The position numbers and the translations under genes were made by a program. From positions 227,348 to 291,347 of the forward strand of contig JADJSD010000006.1 in assembly GCA_016711875.1 (NCBI GenBank): a stretch of 64,000 nucleotides of DNA, in the 5' to 3' direction. The stretch is from Betaproteobacteria bacterium. Lineage in GTDB: Bacteria > Pseudomonadota > Gammaproteobacteria > Burkholderiales > Usitatibacteraceae. The notes beneath the pieces were generated by a model. The model did no database searches. It was given only the letters and a program-made list of their open reading frames with translations, and was not told the origin of the DNA. Positions 55,657 to 64,000 of the stretch are shown in pieces. Position 1 is the stretch's first letter. Every line of letters begins with the position of its first letter.

Positions 55657-56636
55657 GGCTCCTTCGGAGAGCGCGGTTCGACGTGCCCGCCGAATCCCTG
55701 TCGCATTGCCGAGAGTACCTTTTCCGCGAACGTGTGCTCGACACGCGAACGGAAGCGGGCGAAAAGCGCCGAGGAGAGCGTCTCGGCGGGCACGGCTTCC
55801 TCGATGGCCGCAAGCAGTGCCCATCGACCTTCGCCGGAATCCTCCACGTGTCCGGAGTACGCATCGAGCGACGCGTCCTTCGCGAACGCCTCCGCCGTCA
55901 GGTCGAGCAGCCAGGACGTGATCACGCTGCCGTGCCGCCACACCTCGGCGATGGCGGCCACGTCCAGTTCAAGCCGATGGGCCGGATCGAGCCGAGGATG
56001 CGCGGCGTTGGCCAGGATGTCGAATCCCTCGGCGTACGCCTGCATCAGGCCATACTCGATGCCGTTGTGGATCATTTTCGCGAAATGGCCCGAGCCATGC
56101 GTGCCCGCATGGATGTAGCCGCATCTCGCACGATCCATGTCGTCGACGGGGTGCGTCGCGGGCGGCTCGCCCGCCGGAGCCAGTGCCGCGAAGATGGGCT
56201 CGAGCCTCGCGAACTCCTCGCGCTCGCCACCGACCATCAGGCAATAGCCCCGCTCGAGGCCCCAGACACCGCCGCTGGTGCCGACGTCGAGGTAATGGAT
56301 TCCGTGCCGGGCGAGGGTCGTCGCGCGGCGCAAGTCGTCTTTCCAGAATGTGTTGCCGCCATCGATGATCGTGTCGCCCGCGCTGAGCATGTCGCGCAGC
56401 GCCAAGATGGCCGACTCGGTCGCCTCGCCTGCCGGCAGCATTGCCCAGACGGTTCGTCGAGCGGCCAGCCGCGAAACCAGGTCTTGCAGGCTTGACGTGC
56501 CGGTCGCCCCTTCCGCCACCAACGCCTGGACCACGGCGGCGTCTCGATCGAAGACCACGGGATGGTGCCCCTTGCGCAAGAGGCGGCGCGCGATGTTCGC
56601 GCCCATGCGACCCAGTCCGACGATGCCTACCTGCAA
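55653..56636 (-). CDS. gnd: 6-phosphogluconate dehydrogenase, short (~330 aa) type
   Basis: The product of 327 residues matches the short NAD-type decarboxylating 6-phosphogluconate dehydrogenase. It has the nucleotide loop GIVGLGRMGANIARRL, the substrate loop DVGTSGGVWGLERGYCLMVG, the catalytic region GHFAKMIHNGIEYGLMQAY (Lys and Asn) and the C-terminal helical domain. A TTG start at 56636 with GGAGG nearby is used because no ATG precedes the Rossmann loop. It overlaps both neighbours, pgl and cofC. Its product ribulose-5-phosphate is the exit to the pentose-phosphate pool. Confidence 0.88.
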   Translation of the reverse strand: MQVGIVGLGRMGANIARRLLRKGHHPVVFDRDAAVVQALVAEGATGTSSLQDLVSRLAARRTVWAMLPAGEATESAILALRDMLSAGDTIIDGGNTFWKDDLRRATTLARHGIHYLDVGTSGGVWGLERGYCLMVGGEREEFARLEPIFAALAPAGEPPATHPVDDMDRARCGYIHAGTHGSGHFAKMIHNGIEYGLMQAYAEGFDILANAAHPRLDPAHRLELDVAAIAEVWRHGSVITSWLLDLTAEAFAKDASLDAYSGHVEDSGEGRWALLAAIEEAVPAETLSSALFARFRSRVEHTFAEKVLSAMRQGFGGHVEPRSPKEP

Positions 56637-57286
56637 GTCGCCTCCGGCATTTCCGCAAGCAACGCTTGCGCGCGCGTGCGCGAAGGCCGCTGAAGCAGCA
56701 GGACGAGATCCTGCGGATGGTCGATGTCGAGGCCGATGCCTGGCAGCGGCAGCACGACGGGCTCGATGCCGCAACGTCGTGCCGACTCGAGGTGCGGCAG
56801 GAAGCTGTCGTCGCCGAACTGCAGTGGGACGACGCCCGGCGGGGTGGCGAGGATCGCATTGGAACCCCGGCGATCGTGCGCAGGGACGATCACGAATCCG
56901 CGATCGTGTTCCGCCGCCGCGATCACCGCCGTCACCTCATCGGCGGTAATGAGCGGAATGTCTCCGGGCATGGTCACGACCGCCGTCGCGCCGTCTCTCG
57001 CGAGCTGTGCGGCACCGCTGACGACTGCCGTGGTATGCCCGTGCTCGGCATGGTCGGCGATGACGCGAGCGCCGTGGCGCCGAGCTACGCTCGATGCGTC
57101 GTCGTCGACCGTCACGACTGCAATGCCCGCGAGGCCGCTGGTGCGCGAAAGCGCGTCCAGAACGTCCTCGAGCATGGCACGCGCGAGCATGGCGCGCTGC
57201 TCGGCGTCCAGGCGGGCAGACAGCCGCTGCTTCGCGCCGGCAAAGCGCTTCACGGGCACGAGGGCCCAGACTTTGGCGGCATTCAT
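56627..57286 (-). CDS. cofC: phospholactate guanylyltransferase family (CofC/FbiD)
   Basis: The 219-residue protein shows CofC hallmarks: LVPVKRFAGAKQRLSARLD, VVTVDDDASSVARRHGARVI, TVVTMPGDIPLITADEV and the closing LPGIGLDIDHPQDL. CofC activates a 2-phospholactate, phosphoenolpyruvate or 3-phosphoglycerate unit with GTP to build the side chain of F420. Which substrate is used here cannot be read by eye. It overlaps both the cofD stop and the gnd start. The whole leftward cluster cofE-cofD-cofC-gnd-pgl appears to be one transcript. Confidence 0.9.
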   Translation of the reverse strand: MNAAKVWALVPVKRFAGAKQRLSARLDAEQRAMLARAMLEDVLDALSRTSGLAGIAVVTVDDDASSVARRHGARVIADHAEHGHTTAVVSGAAQLARDGATAVVTMPGDIPLITADEVTAVIAAAEHDRGFVIVPAHDRRGSNAILATPPGVVPLQFGDDSFLPHLESARRCGIEPVVLPLPGIGLDIDHPQDLVLLLQRPSRTRAQALLAEMPEATCR

Positions 57287-58243
57287 GAGTTCTCCCGGTT
57301 CTTTGCGGCCCGGTAGCGGTCCGCCGAGCCGAGCACCGCGCGCGCGAGGCGTTCGCGGTCCTCTAGCGTGATCATCAAGGTCGACTCGAACGTGATCACG
57401 GGCGTCTCCGACACGCCGGTGCCCCGGTCGGCATCGTCGGCGATGAGGACATCGACGAGCCCGCGGTAGTGCGCGGCGATCGCCTCGGCCGAGCGGGGCA
57501 TGCCGAGCTCCGCCATCATCTTCGCGGTGGGGCCCTTGATCGCGCGCCCGCCGATCAAGGGTGAAACCGCGATGACGGGGGCGCCGTTTGCACGCATCGC
57601 TTCGCGCACGCCGGGCAGGGCGAGAATTGGCCCGATGCTGATGAAGGGATTCGACGGGCAAATGACGATGGCTCGCAACGGACCTTCCAGCGACCGCATG
57701 AAGGCAGGATGGGCCTTCGCGCCTTGCGCGCCAGTGAAGCGCAGTTCCTCGACGACCGGCTCGCATCGCCTGCGCACGAAATAGTCCTGAAAATCGATCC
57801 ATCGGCCGTCGCCGCGGCACCTGCGTGCGCACGTCGGCGTCGGTCATCGGTACTACGTGCGCCGTGATTCCCAGGCGGCGACAGAAGTCCGCCGTGATGT
57901 GTCCGAGTGTCTCGCCTTGCGCGAGCCTCCGCGTGCGCTCGACATGGGTTGCGAGGTCCAGGTCGCCGAGACGGAACCATGTCTCACCGCCGAGCGACTC
58001 CAGCGCCGCCATGAAATTCCAGGTTTCCGCGGCACGGCCCCAGCCCAGTTCCTTGTTGTCGATGCCGGCAAGCGCGTACATGAGCGTGTCGGGGTCGGGG
58101 CAGATACGCAAGCCGAGGTGCTCGAAATCGTCGCCCGTGTTGGCGACGACGGTCAACGCGCCCGCGGGCAGCACGCGCGAAAGTCCCAGCGCGAGCTTGG
58201 CCCCGCCAATGCCGCCGGAGAGCGCCAGGACCGGCGCCGTCAC
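57283..58243 (-). pseudogene. cofD: F420 synthesis transferase CofD/FbiA gene with a frameshift
   Basis: The GTG at 58243 starts VTAPVLALSGGIGGAKLALG, then VVANTGDDFEHLGLRICPDP, YALAGIDNKELGWGRAAET and VPMTDADVRTQV, all characteristic of CofD. Near 57811-57820 a one-base insertion in GCCGCGGC changes frame; the continuation GRWIDFQDYFVRRRCEPVVE ends at 57283. The corrected length is about 320 residues, normal for the family. CofD joins the activated phospho-organic unit to the deazaflavin Fo. The real stop of CofE would overlap this start as GTGA once an extra base near 58247 is removed. Confidence 0.85.
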
Positions 58244-59013
58244 CGGAAAAAGGTCCTCGTGCTGCGGCCGCACGATCCGTCGCGCGGGCAGTGGGCGGCC
58301 GCGCGGGGCCACGCCGCGAACGATGACGACCGGTACGCCTTCGCCAGCCTGGCCCATGACGAGCGAGGCTGCCGCAGCGATCTCGTCCGCGTGCCCGACG
58401 ATCGTGGATTGCAGGGTGCGGCCGAAGAGATCCGGGCGTCCGCGCAGGTCGAGCAATGACGCCACCCCGGCTGCTCCGAGGGCAATGCCGACGGTTCCCT
58501 GCCGCCATGCTCGCCCGAAGCTGTCATTGATGATCACGCCCACCTTCGCGCCGTGGGCACGGACGAGCGCCTGGCGCAACCGGCGCGCGGAGCGGTCGGG
58601 GTCGGCGGGCAGCAGCAGCGCGCAGGGTGCGCCGCCCGGCGCGCGAATGTTCGACTGGTCGATGCCCGCGTTGGCGGTCACGAATCCGAGCCGGTGCTCC
58701 ACGATGAGCACGCCGGGGCGCTTGCGAACGATCCGCCGCGATTCGGACAGGATCAGCTCGACGAGGCGCGCGTACTTGAGCACCTCGCGCGCGACGCGCA
58801 GGGCGGTCTTCCCGGGCACGACGCAATCCAGCGGGACGAGCCGCCCTTCCGCCTTCGACACGATCTTCTGCGCCGCCACGACGATGTCGCCGCCGCGCAG
58901 GCGGGCGCGCGCGCCCGGAGTGCCAGGTCGATGAGGCTTGCCAGGCGGTCGCCGGCATGCACCGGCGGGATGCCGGTGAGCGGGACAAGTTCGATGCGCC
59001 TGGAATTCGCCAT
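58240..59013 (-). pseudogene. cofE: F420-0:gamma-glutamyl ligase CofE gene with a frameshift
   Basis: ATG 59013 begins ANSRRIELVPLTGIPPVHAG and DRLASLIDLAL. Near 58905-58925 one base is out of phase, and the protein continues as LRGGDIVVAAQKIVSKAEGR, GVIINDSFGRAWRQGTVGIA and RIVRPQHEDLF. A 5-base A-run at 58247-58251 then removes the stop, which would otherwise overlap the CofD start. The corrected protein of about 257 residues is a single-domain CofE, with no nitroreductase-like C-terminal domain as in mycobacterial FbiB. CofE adds glutamates to F420-0. Confidence 0.82.
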
Positions 59014-59025
59014 GCAGAGGCCCCC

Positions 59026-60027
59026 CTAGGAAAAAGTCCTGCGCAGCAGCGGCAGCACCGTTTCACCGTAAAGCCGGAGGAAGCGCTCCTGGTCCGTTCC
59101 GGGGGCGTGGAAGACAAGATGCCGGAACCCGAGATCGACGTACGCGCGGATACGCTCGACGTGCTCGTCGGGATCGCTCGACACGATCCAGCGACTCGCG
59201 GTGCGCTCGAGCGGCAGCGCGTCGGACAGGCGCTCCAGTTCCAGCGGATCCTCGACGGACAGCTTTTCCTCGGCCGAGAGCGCGAGCGGCGCCCAATAGC
59301 GCGTGTCCTCGAGCGCGCGCTGACGGTCGGGATCGAACGACACCTTCATTTCGATCATGCGGTCGATGTCCTTCTCCGTGCGTCCGGCCGCCTTCAGGCC
59401 TTCCGCCACGCCGGGCAGCAGCCCATCCTTGTACAGCTCCGGCGCCTTGCCGCTCGTGCAGATGAAACCGTCCCCCTCGCGCCCCGCGAACTTCGCCATC
59501 ATCGGGCCGCCGGCGGCGACGTAGATGGGGACCGGCGCTCCCGGCTTGTCGTAGATGGTCGCGTTCCGGGTGCGGTAGTGCACGCCTTCGAAGCTCACGC
59601 GGTCCTCGGACCACAACCGCCTTATCAGTGCGATCGCCTCGCGAAGGCGCGCGAAGCGTTCCTTGAACTCGGGCCATTCCATGCCGGTGGTGGGCACCTC
59701 GTTCATCGACTCGCCGGTGCCCACGCCGAGGATCACGCGACCGGGGAACATCGCCCCGAGGGTCGCAAAGGCCTGCGCGACGACCGATGGGTGGTAACGA
59801 AACGTGGGGGTAAGCACGCTGGTGCCCATCACGATCCGCGTCGTGCTCGCACCCAGCGCGCCAAGCCAGGCAGGCGCGAACGGCGCATGTCCGCCGGTGT
59901 GCTTGAAGGGCTGGAAATGGTCGCTCACGAACACGGAATCAAATCCGCAGTCTTCGGCAAGCCGTGCGAAGCGCAACAGCGTAGACGGATCGAATTGCTC
60001 AGCGGAAGCCTTGTAGCCGAACTTCAT
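59026..60027 (-). CDS. fgd: F420-dependent glucose-6-phosphate dehydrogenase homologue (LLM family)
   Basis: The 333-residue luciferase-like monooxygenase-fold protein is strikingly close to mycobacterial FGD1, beginning MKFGYKASAEQF, then VSDHFQPFKHTGGHAPF, GTSVLTPTFRYHPSVVAQAF, GVGTGESMNEV and FICTSGKAPELY. Catalytic His37 and Glu106 and the phosphate-binding Lys194, Lys255 and Arg279 are retained. Phe41 replaces a tryptophan that FGD1 uses next to the active site. The expected reaction is glucose-6-phosphate plus F420 to 6-phosphogluconolactone plus F420H2. It is unbroken and sits between fbiC and cofE in the operon. Confidence 0.9.
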   Translation of the reverse strand: MKFGYKASAEQFDPSTLLRFARLAEDCGFDSVFVSDHFQPFKHTGGHAPFAPAWLGALGASTTRIVMGTSVLTPTFRYHPSVVAQAFATLGAMFPGRVILGVGTGESMNEVPTTGMEWPEFKERFARLREAIALIRRLWSEDRVSFEGVHYRTRNATIYDKPGAPVPIYVAAGGPMMAKFAGREGDGFICTSGKAPELYKDGLLPGVAEGLKAAGRTEKDIDRMIEMKVSFDPDRQRALEDTRYWAPLALSAEEKLSVEDPLELERLSDALPLERTASRWIVSSDPDEHVERIRAYVDLGFRHLVFHAPGTDQERFLRLYGETVLPLLRRTFS

Positions 60028-62432
60028 CAGATGGGATTTCCTTGCATGGTCGGGCCGGATACCCGGTGGGCGATCATTCGGCGCCGCAGCGGCGTCTGCA
60101 CGGGCGGGGCGAGAGGCGCGGCGTCGAAGCTGGCCGCACGACGGGCCGCGCTCGCCGTGCCGTAGAGGGCGGTGCGCTGGCGCGGCGTGCGCCCGGCCGT
60201 GGCGATGAGCGCCTCCATCGACGCGGGGGCGAGTTCCTGGCCGTGTGAAGCGCCTGCTGCGCGCGAAATACTCTCGTTCATCAACGTGCCGCCGAGGTCG
60301 TTCACACCGCCTTCGAGCAGCGTGGCCACGTTCGCCGGCCCGATCTTTGTCCACGACGCCTGCACGTTGGCAAGGATCGGATGAAGGGCGAGTCGCGCCA
60401 CGGCGTGGACGAGCCGCACTTCGCGCCACGTCGGGCCATGCCGTGCCTCGCCGCGCAACGACAGCGGCGCTTCCATGTGTACGAACGGCAGCGGCACGAA
60501 CTCGGTGAAGCCGCCCGTGCGGCGCTGCAGGTCCCGCAGGCGGATGAGGTGCGTCGCCCAGGTGGCCGGATGCTCGACGTGGCCGAACATCAGGGTGGCG
60601 GTGGTGCGCAGTCCGACGGCGTGCGCGCTCTCGACCACGTGCAGCCACTCGGCGCTGTCGAGCTTGTCCGGGCAGATGCGCCGGCGCACGTCGTCATCGA
60701 GGACCTCCGCGGCGGTGCCCGGGAGGCTGCCCAGGCCCGCGGCCTGGAGACGCTCGAGGACCTGGGCGGCCGTGAGGCCCATAGAGGCCGCGCCGTGCGA
60801 TATCTCCAGCGGTGAAAAGGCGTGTACATGCAGGCGGGGGGCCGCCTCCTTGGCCGCACGCAGCAGCGAGAGATACTTCTCGCCTGTGTACGCCGGGTGA
60901 ATCCCGCCCTGCATGCACACTTCGGTGGCGCCCCGGTCCCACGCCTCCGCCGCGCGGCGTGCGACTTCGTCCAGGGACAGGTCGTAGACCCCGTCCCGGC
61001 CGTGCTTCGGCGTGCCCTTGGAAAAGGCGCAGAAGCGGCACGCGAAGCCACATACGTTGGTGTAGTTGATGTTTCGGTTCACCACATAGGTCACGGTGTC
61101 GCCCTTGGCCGCGCGTCGGAGCGCATCGGCCGCCGCGCACACGTCGTCCACGCCGGAGCCGCGGGCTTCGAACAGGCGAATGATGGCCTCGCTACCCGGC
61201 GCGTCGCCCGCGAGGATGCTTCCCAGCAGGGCGTCAAGGGAGCGATCGCGGATGCGGGATCGCGCAGTGGCGCGCGGAACCGTGGCGACCTCGCCGCAGA
61301 TCCACCGGTCCTCGCGCGCAAACCCGGCGCTGTCGCATGCCTGCGCAACCCGGGATGCCAGCGACGGGTCGAGCCATCGTCGCGACTCGGACACATAGGC
61401 CGGATACACCGCGAGCCGCTCCACCAGCTCGTAGCCGCGCGCCGCGGTCTCGCGTTCAAGCGCGTCGAGCTGGGGCCACGCCGCCTCCGGATTCACGTGG
61501 TCCGGGGTCACGGGGGAAATACCCCCAGTCGTTGATGCCTGCGCGCAGCAACTCTCGGGATAGCGCGCGTCACTCAGGTTCGGCGGCACCTGGATGTTCA
61601 TTTCGCCGCCCAGGACGAGGCGCGATGCCGCGGCAGTCCAGAGCAGTTCGTCGAAGGCCGGCTCCACCGCTTGCGCCATCCGCGTTGCCGGCTTGGCGCG
61701 GAAGTTCTGCACGATGACTTCCTGTACGTGGCCGTACCGCTCGTGCAGGTCCCGGATCGCGAGCAGGGCTTCGATGCGCTCGAGGCGTGTCTCGCCGATG
61801 CCGATGAGGATGCCCGTGGTAAAGGGGATCGCGAGGCGTCCCGCGGCTTCGATCGCGCCGAGGCGCGCGCGCGGCTGCTTGTCCGGGCAACCATGGTGCG
61901 GCCCCCCCCGTGCGCACAAACGTTCCGAGGCGCTCTCCAGCGTGGGCCCCCTGCGACACGCTGACCGCGCGAAGTGCGGCCATCTCGTCGTGGCTGAGCA
62001 CTCCGGCATTGACGTGGGGAAGCAGGCCGGTCTCCTCGATCACGCGCCGGCAGGCATGGCCGACGTACTCGGCCGTGCTGGAAAAACCCATGGACTCGAG
62101 CGCTTCTCCGGGCCACCCGATAAGCGCGCTTCCGAAGCCAGTCGCCCAGCGTGAAGAGGGCATCGCGGCAGCCGCGGGCAGCCCCGGCGCGCGCGATGGC
62201 AAGCACCTCGTCGATGGCGAGATAGGGTGCGGGAACCTGCCTGGGCCCCTGTGAAAACGTGCAGTAGCTGCACGAATCGCGGCAAAGCTTTGTGAGGGGA
62301 ATGAACACCTTGCGGGAATGCGAGACGGCGTTGCCGTGGGCCGAGCGCGCGCAATCGCGAGCCTAGGAGAGCAGATCCCGGGCTCCAGCGACTCGAGCCG
62401 CCGAGCGTCGCCTGTGCGTGCATGCCGCTCAT
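60027..62432 (-). pseudogene. fbiC: FbiC (fused CofG-CofH) Fo synthase gene with several frameshifts
   Basis: One long frame from about 61946 to 60027 holds the CofH half with its radical-SAM motif in YTNVCGFACRFCAFSK and most of CofG. The CofG N-terminus lies in other frames: VFIPLTKLCRDSCSYCTFSQ (about 62300-62240) and EALESMGFSSTAEYVGH (about 62110-62040). Likely indels fall near 62370 (two), 62107-62120 and 61947-61951 (a C-run), with a compensating pair near 61515-61555. ATG 62432 overlaps the upstream gene stop (ATGA). FbiC makes the deazaflavin Fo from tyrosine and a flavin precursor. Corrected length is about 800 residues, near the normal size. Confidence 0.85.
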
Positions 62433-63150
62433 GCCGGGTCCGCGCCGAGCCCGAGGTAGCGCGCGCCTTCCCAAGCTGTGGCCACCGAGTGGCAGATCTC
62501 GAGGACCTGCACGACTTCCAGCACCTCGTCCTGAGTCGTGCCTAGCGACCGGGACTTGTCCTCGTGGACCTGGACGCAGCCGTCGTTCCAGTTGCCGGAG
62601 TAGCCGTGGTTCTCCAGGGTGATCGCCATGGAAAGCAGTTGCACGAGCCTTTCGTCAGCGAGCGCGGCGCGTTGCGTATCGCGTCGGGCGCCTGAGGTAG
62701 AGGCGCAGCCATTCGCCGTCCGCGGAATGGACCCGAAAGCCGTTGGCCACGTACTTGCGCGTGCCCACGATCTCGGCGTATGTCTCGGCAAGCGTGCCCT
62801 CCAGCGGCGGCTTCACCTCCGGGAAGTTGCCGGTGCGCCAAAGGCTCAGGAGCTTCTGGGCATCCTGGAAGCCCTTCAGGCCCCGGTAAGTCGAGGATTC
62901 GCAGCAGCAAGCGCAAGTCGTCGTCGCTGGCCCCGTGCGCACGCGCACGCTGCTGGTGCCAACGGGCCGCTTCGCCGTGGCGCGCGAGGAGGTAGCCGAC
63001 CACGTACACCAGCTCGCGCAGGCGCGGCTCCAGGCGGCCCGCTTCCACGCGGGCGATGCGCGCGTGGAGCGTGTCGACCCATTCCGGATCATCGGCGAAC
63101 ACGCGCAGGTAGTCGGCGACGGGGGATTGCGGAAGCGAAGGGGCATCCAT
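62429..63150 (-). pseudogene. carboxymuconolactone-decarboxylase-like gene with two frameshifts
   Basis: ATG 63150 begins DAPSLPQSPVADYLRVFADD and reads an all-helical protein (LRELVYVVGYLLARHGEAAR). The frame changes near 62890 to GLKGFQDAQKLLSLWRTGN and near 62690 to LADERLVQLLSMAITLENHG, ending at 62429. Joined length is about 240 residues. The composition resembles CMD/AhpD-type helical proteins, although the usual CxxC is not seen. The stop overlaps the FbiC start (ATGA), so it belongs to the same operon. Its role in F420 metabolism or redox protection is speculative. Confidence 0.55.
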
Positions 63151-63163
63151 GGGAACTCCTCGT

Positions 63164-64000
63164 TCAGGCGACGGCGCCGCGCATGGCGCGCTCGGCCATC
63201 GCGACCAGCAGGTGGGTCTTGGACCGGTTGTGGGCGAGCGGGAGGCTGCCGTGGATTGTGGCTTCGGCGGCCTCGCGGATGGCCTCGGCCGTCGGGCGCC
63301 CGAGCAAGAGCCGCTCGCTCTCCCCGGCACGTGCTGGGAAGGGCGACACGGCGCCCATCGACACGCGGGCCTCGACGATCTCGCCAGCTTCACGGCGCAC
63401 GCGGACGGCGACCGACGCTTCGGCAGAAATCGCCGCGACGCAAGGCGAACTTCCGGAAGGCCGAGGTGCAGGAGCGGTCCAGGGAATGTCGACATGCACG
63501 ATGGCCTCGTCCGGCGCGGCGACGTGAGGCCGACCAGCGGTAAAGCCGGTCCATGGCGATGCTTCGGCGACCACCGCGCCCGCGATGGTGATTCTGGCAT
63601 CGAGGGCATGGAGCATCGGCACCAGATCCGCCGGGCACGGCGCCGCGCAGCGTCGCGCATCGAGGATCGAGTGATGGCGATTGTCGCCCAGCACTGCAGC
63701 ACGGGCACGTGGCGCCGCCAAACGCCCAGAAGGGGAATCGGCTGCGGAAGAACCAGCAGCGCTTTTCCTGGCACAGGTCGCCCGCGACGGTTGCCGCCTC
63801 GCGCACAAGCGGGGTGGCGAGGTCGCCGAGACACTCGGCGAGCGCCGGCAGGTGCGCGCGCACCAGATCGCTCGCCTCGACCTGCGCGAGCGGCGTCGCG
63901 CCTCCCAGCCGCAGGAAACCGTCCTGGACGGCGACGCCGCGCATCTCTTCGATGCCGGACACATCGACGAGCACCTCGGGATCGTAGATGCCTTGCCGGA
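63164..64000 (-). pseudogene. CoxM-like FAD-binding subunit of a molybdenum hydroxylase, partial, frameshifted
   Basis: The start lies beyond the window. From the right edge one frame reads YDPEVLVDVSGIEEM, LRLGGATPLAQVEAS, VREAATVAGDLCQEKRCWFF and RSRFPFWAFGG. This is the pattern of CoxM/HbaD-type flavin subunits, whose cysteine segment (LCQ..RCW) marks an extra Fe-S loop. Near 63705-63720 the frame changes and the C-terminal domain (RITIAGAVVAEASPWTGFTA... to AERAMRGAVA) ends at 63164. It normally works with CoxL and CoxS subunits, which would lie to the right. It precedes the CMD-like gene by 13 bp and may belong to the same operon. Confidence 0.6.

Noticed and set aside
57820..58879. Natural fusion of CofE and CofD in one frame
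   Set aside because: The fusion depends on an extra base in the A-run at 58247-58251. With one base fewer, CofE ends ...EDLFR with TGA overlapping a GTG start of CofD, the normal operon arrangement, so a fusion is less likely.

Overview
The window is uniformly GC-rich, densely packed chromosomal DNA. The gene set points to an uncultured betaproteobacterium (Burkholderiales-like): tripartite-tricarboxylate (Bug/TctC) receptors, PhaZ with a PhaM-like partner, a DUF6279 lipoprotein, a PrpR-type sigma-54 activator, a MASE1-FixL/FixJ pair and many glutathione-transferase relatives. This is inferred from gene content; there is no rRNA or tRNA in the window to confirm it.

Layout. 1-8.6 kb: tail of an S9 peptidase, SixA, a metal-binding HMA protein and DmeF-type exporter, a frameshifted CorA-like gene, DUF924, a frameshifted lipoprotein, an ECF sigma/anti-sigma/secreted-protein operon, MaiA and a Nudix hydrolase. 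8.6-19.2 kb: a structured intergenic RNA candidate, LysR, a TetR gene and hydrolase flanked by two copies of one operator, thioesterase, GST, FabH-like synthase, SDR, Pip, and PhaZ-PhaM. A 171-bp element with 40-bp inverted arms follows. 19.5-30.3 kb: Bug receptor plus a ComA-family enzyme, a hybrid kinase with a periplasmic sensor, Kup divergent from a short KdpD/KdpE pair with a KdpE-like box between them, and a thiol-redox cluster. 30.3-35.5 kb: PrpR-like activator divergent from a sigma-54 promoter serving a DASS transporter and TtdAB. 35.5-41.3 kb: MOT1-like permease, cytochrome, FixLJ-type system and a frameshifted antiporter. 41.4-49.4 kb: a SARP/BTAD-type regulator followed by a very large secreted NHL-Ig-ASH-DUF4214 protein, each preceded by the same 11-bp-period heptad repeat. 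49.4-54.7 kb: GGDEF-hemerythrin, then a Bug/AA_synth/hydrolase/GntR operon with a clear GntR operator, and remains of an aconitase-X pair.

54.9-64 kb is the most remarkable part. It is a leftward operon encoding the coenzyme F420 pathway (FbiC, CofE, CofD, CofC), an F420-dependent glucose-6-phosphate dehydrogenase homologue (Fgd), 6-phosphogluconolactonase and a 6-phosphogluconate dehydrogenase, with a CMD-like gene and a CoxM-like flavoprotein gene upstream. Together these would make F420, reduce it with glucose-6-phosphate and complete the oxidative pentose-phosphate branch. The operon abuts a truncated aconitase-X gene, which suggests an insertion or rearrangement point. It also carries many small indels. 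Their positions, some in homopolymers and two compensating inside a conserved motif, favour sequence error over real decay, but this cannot be settled from the sequence alone.
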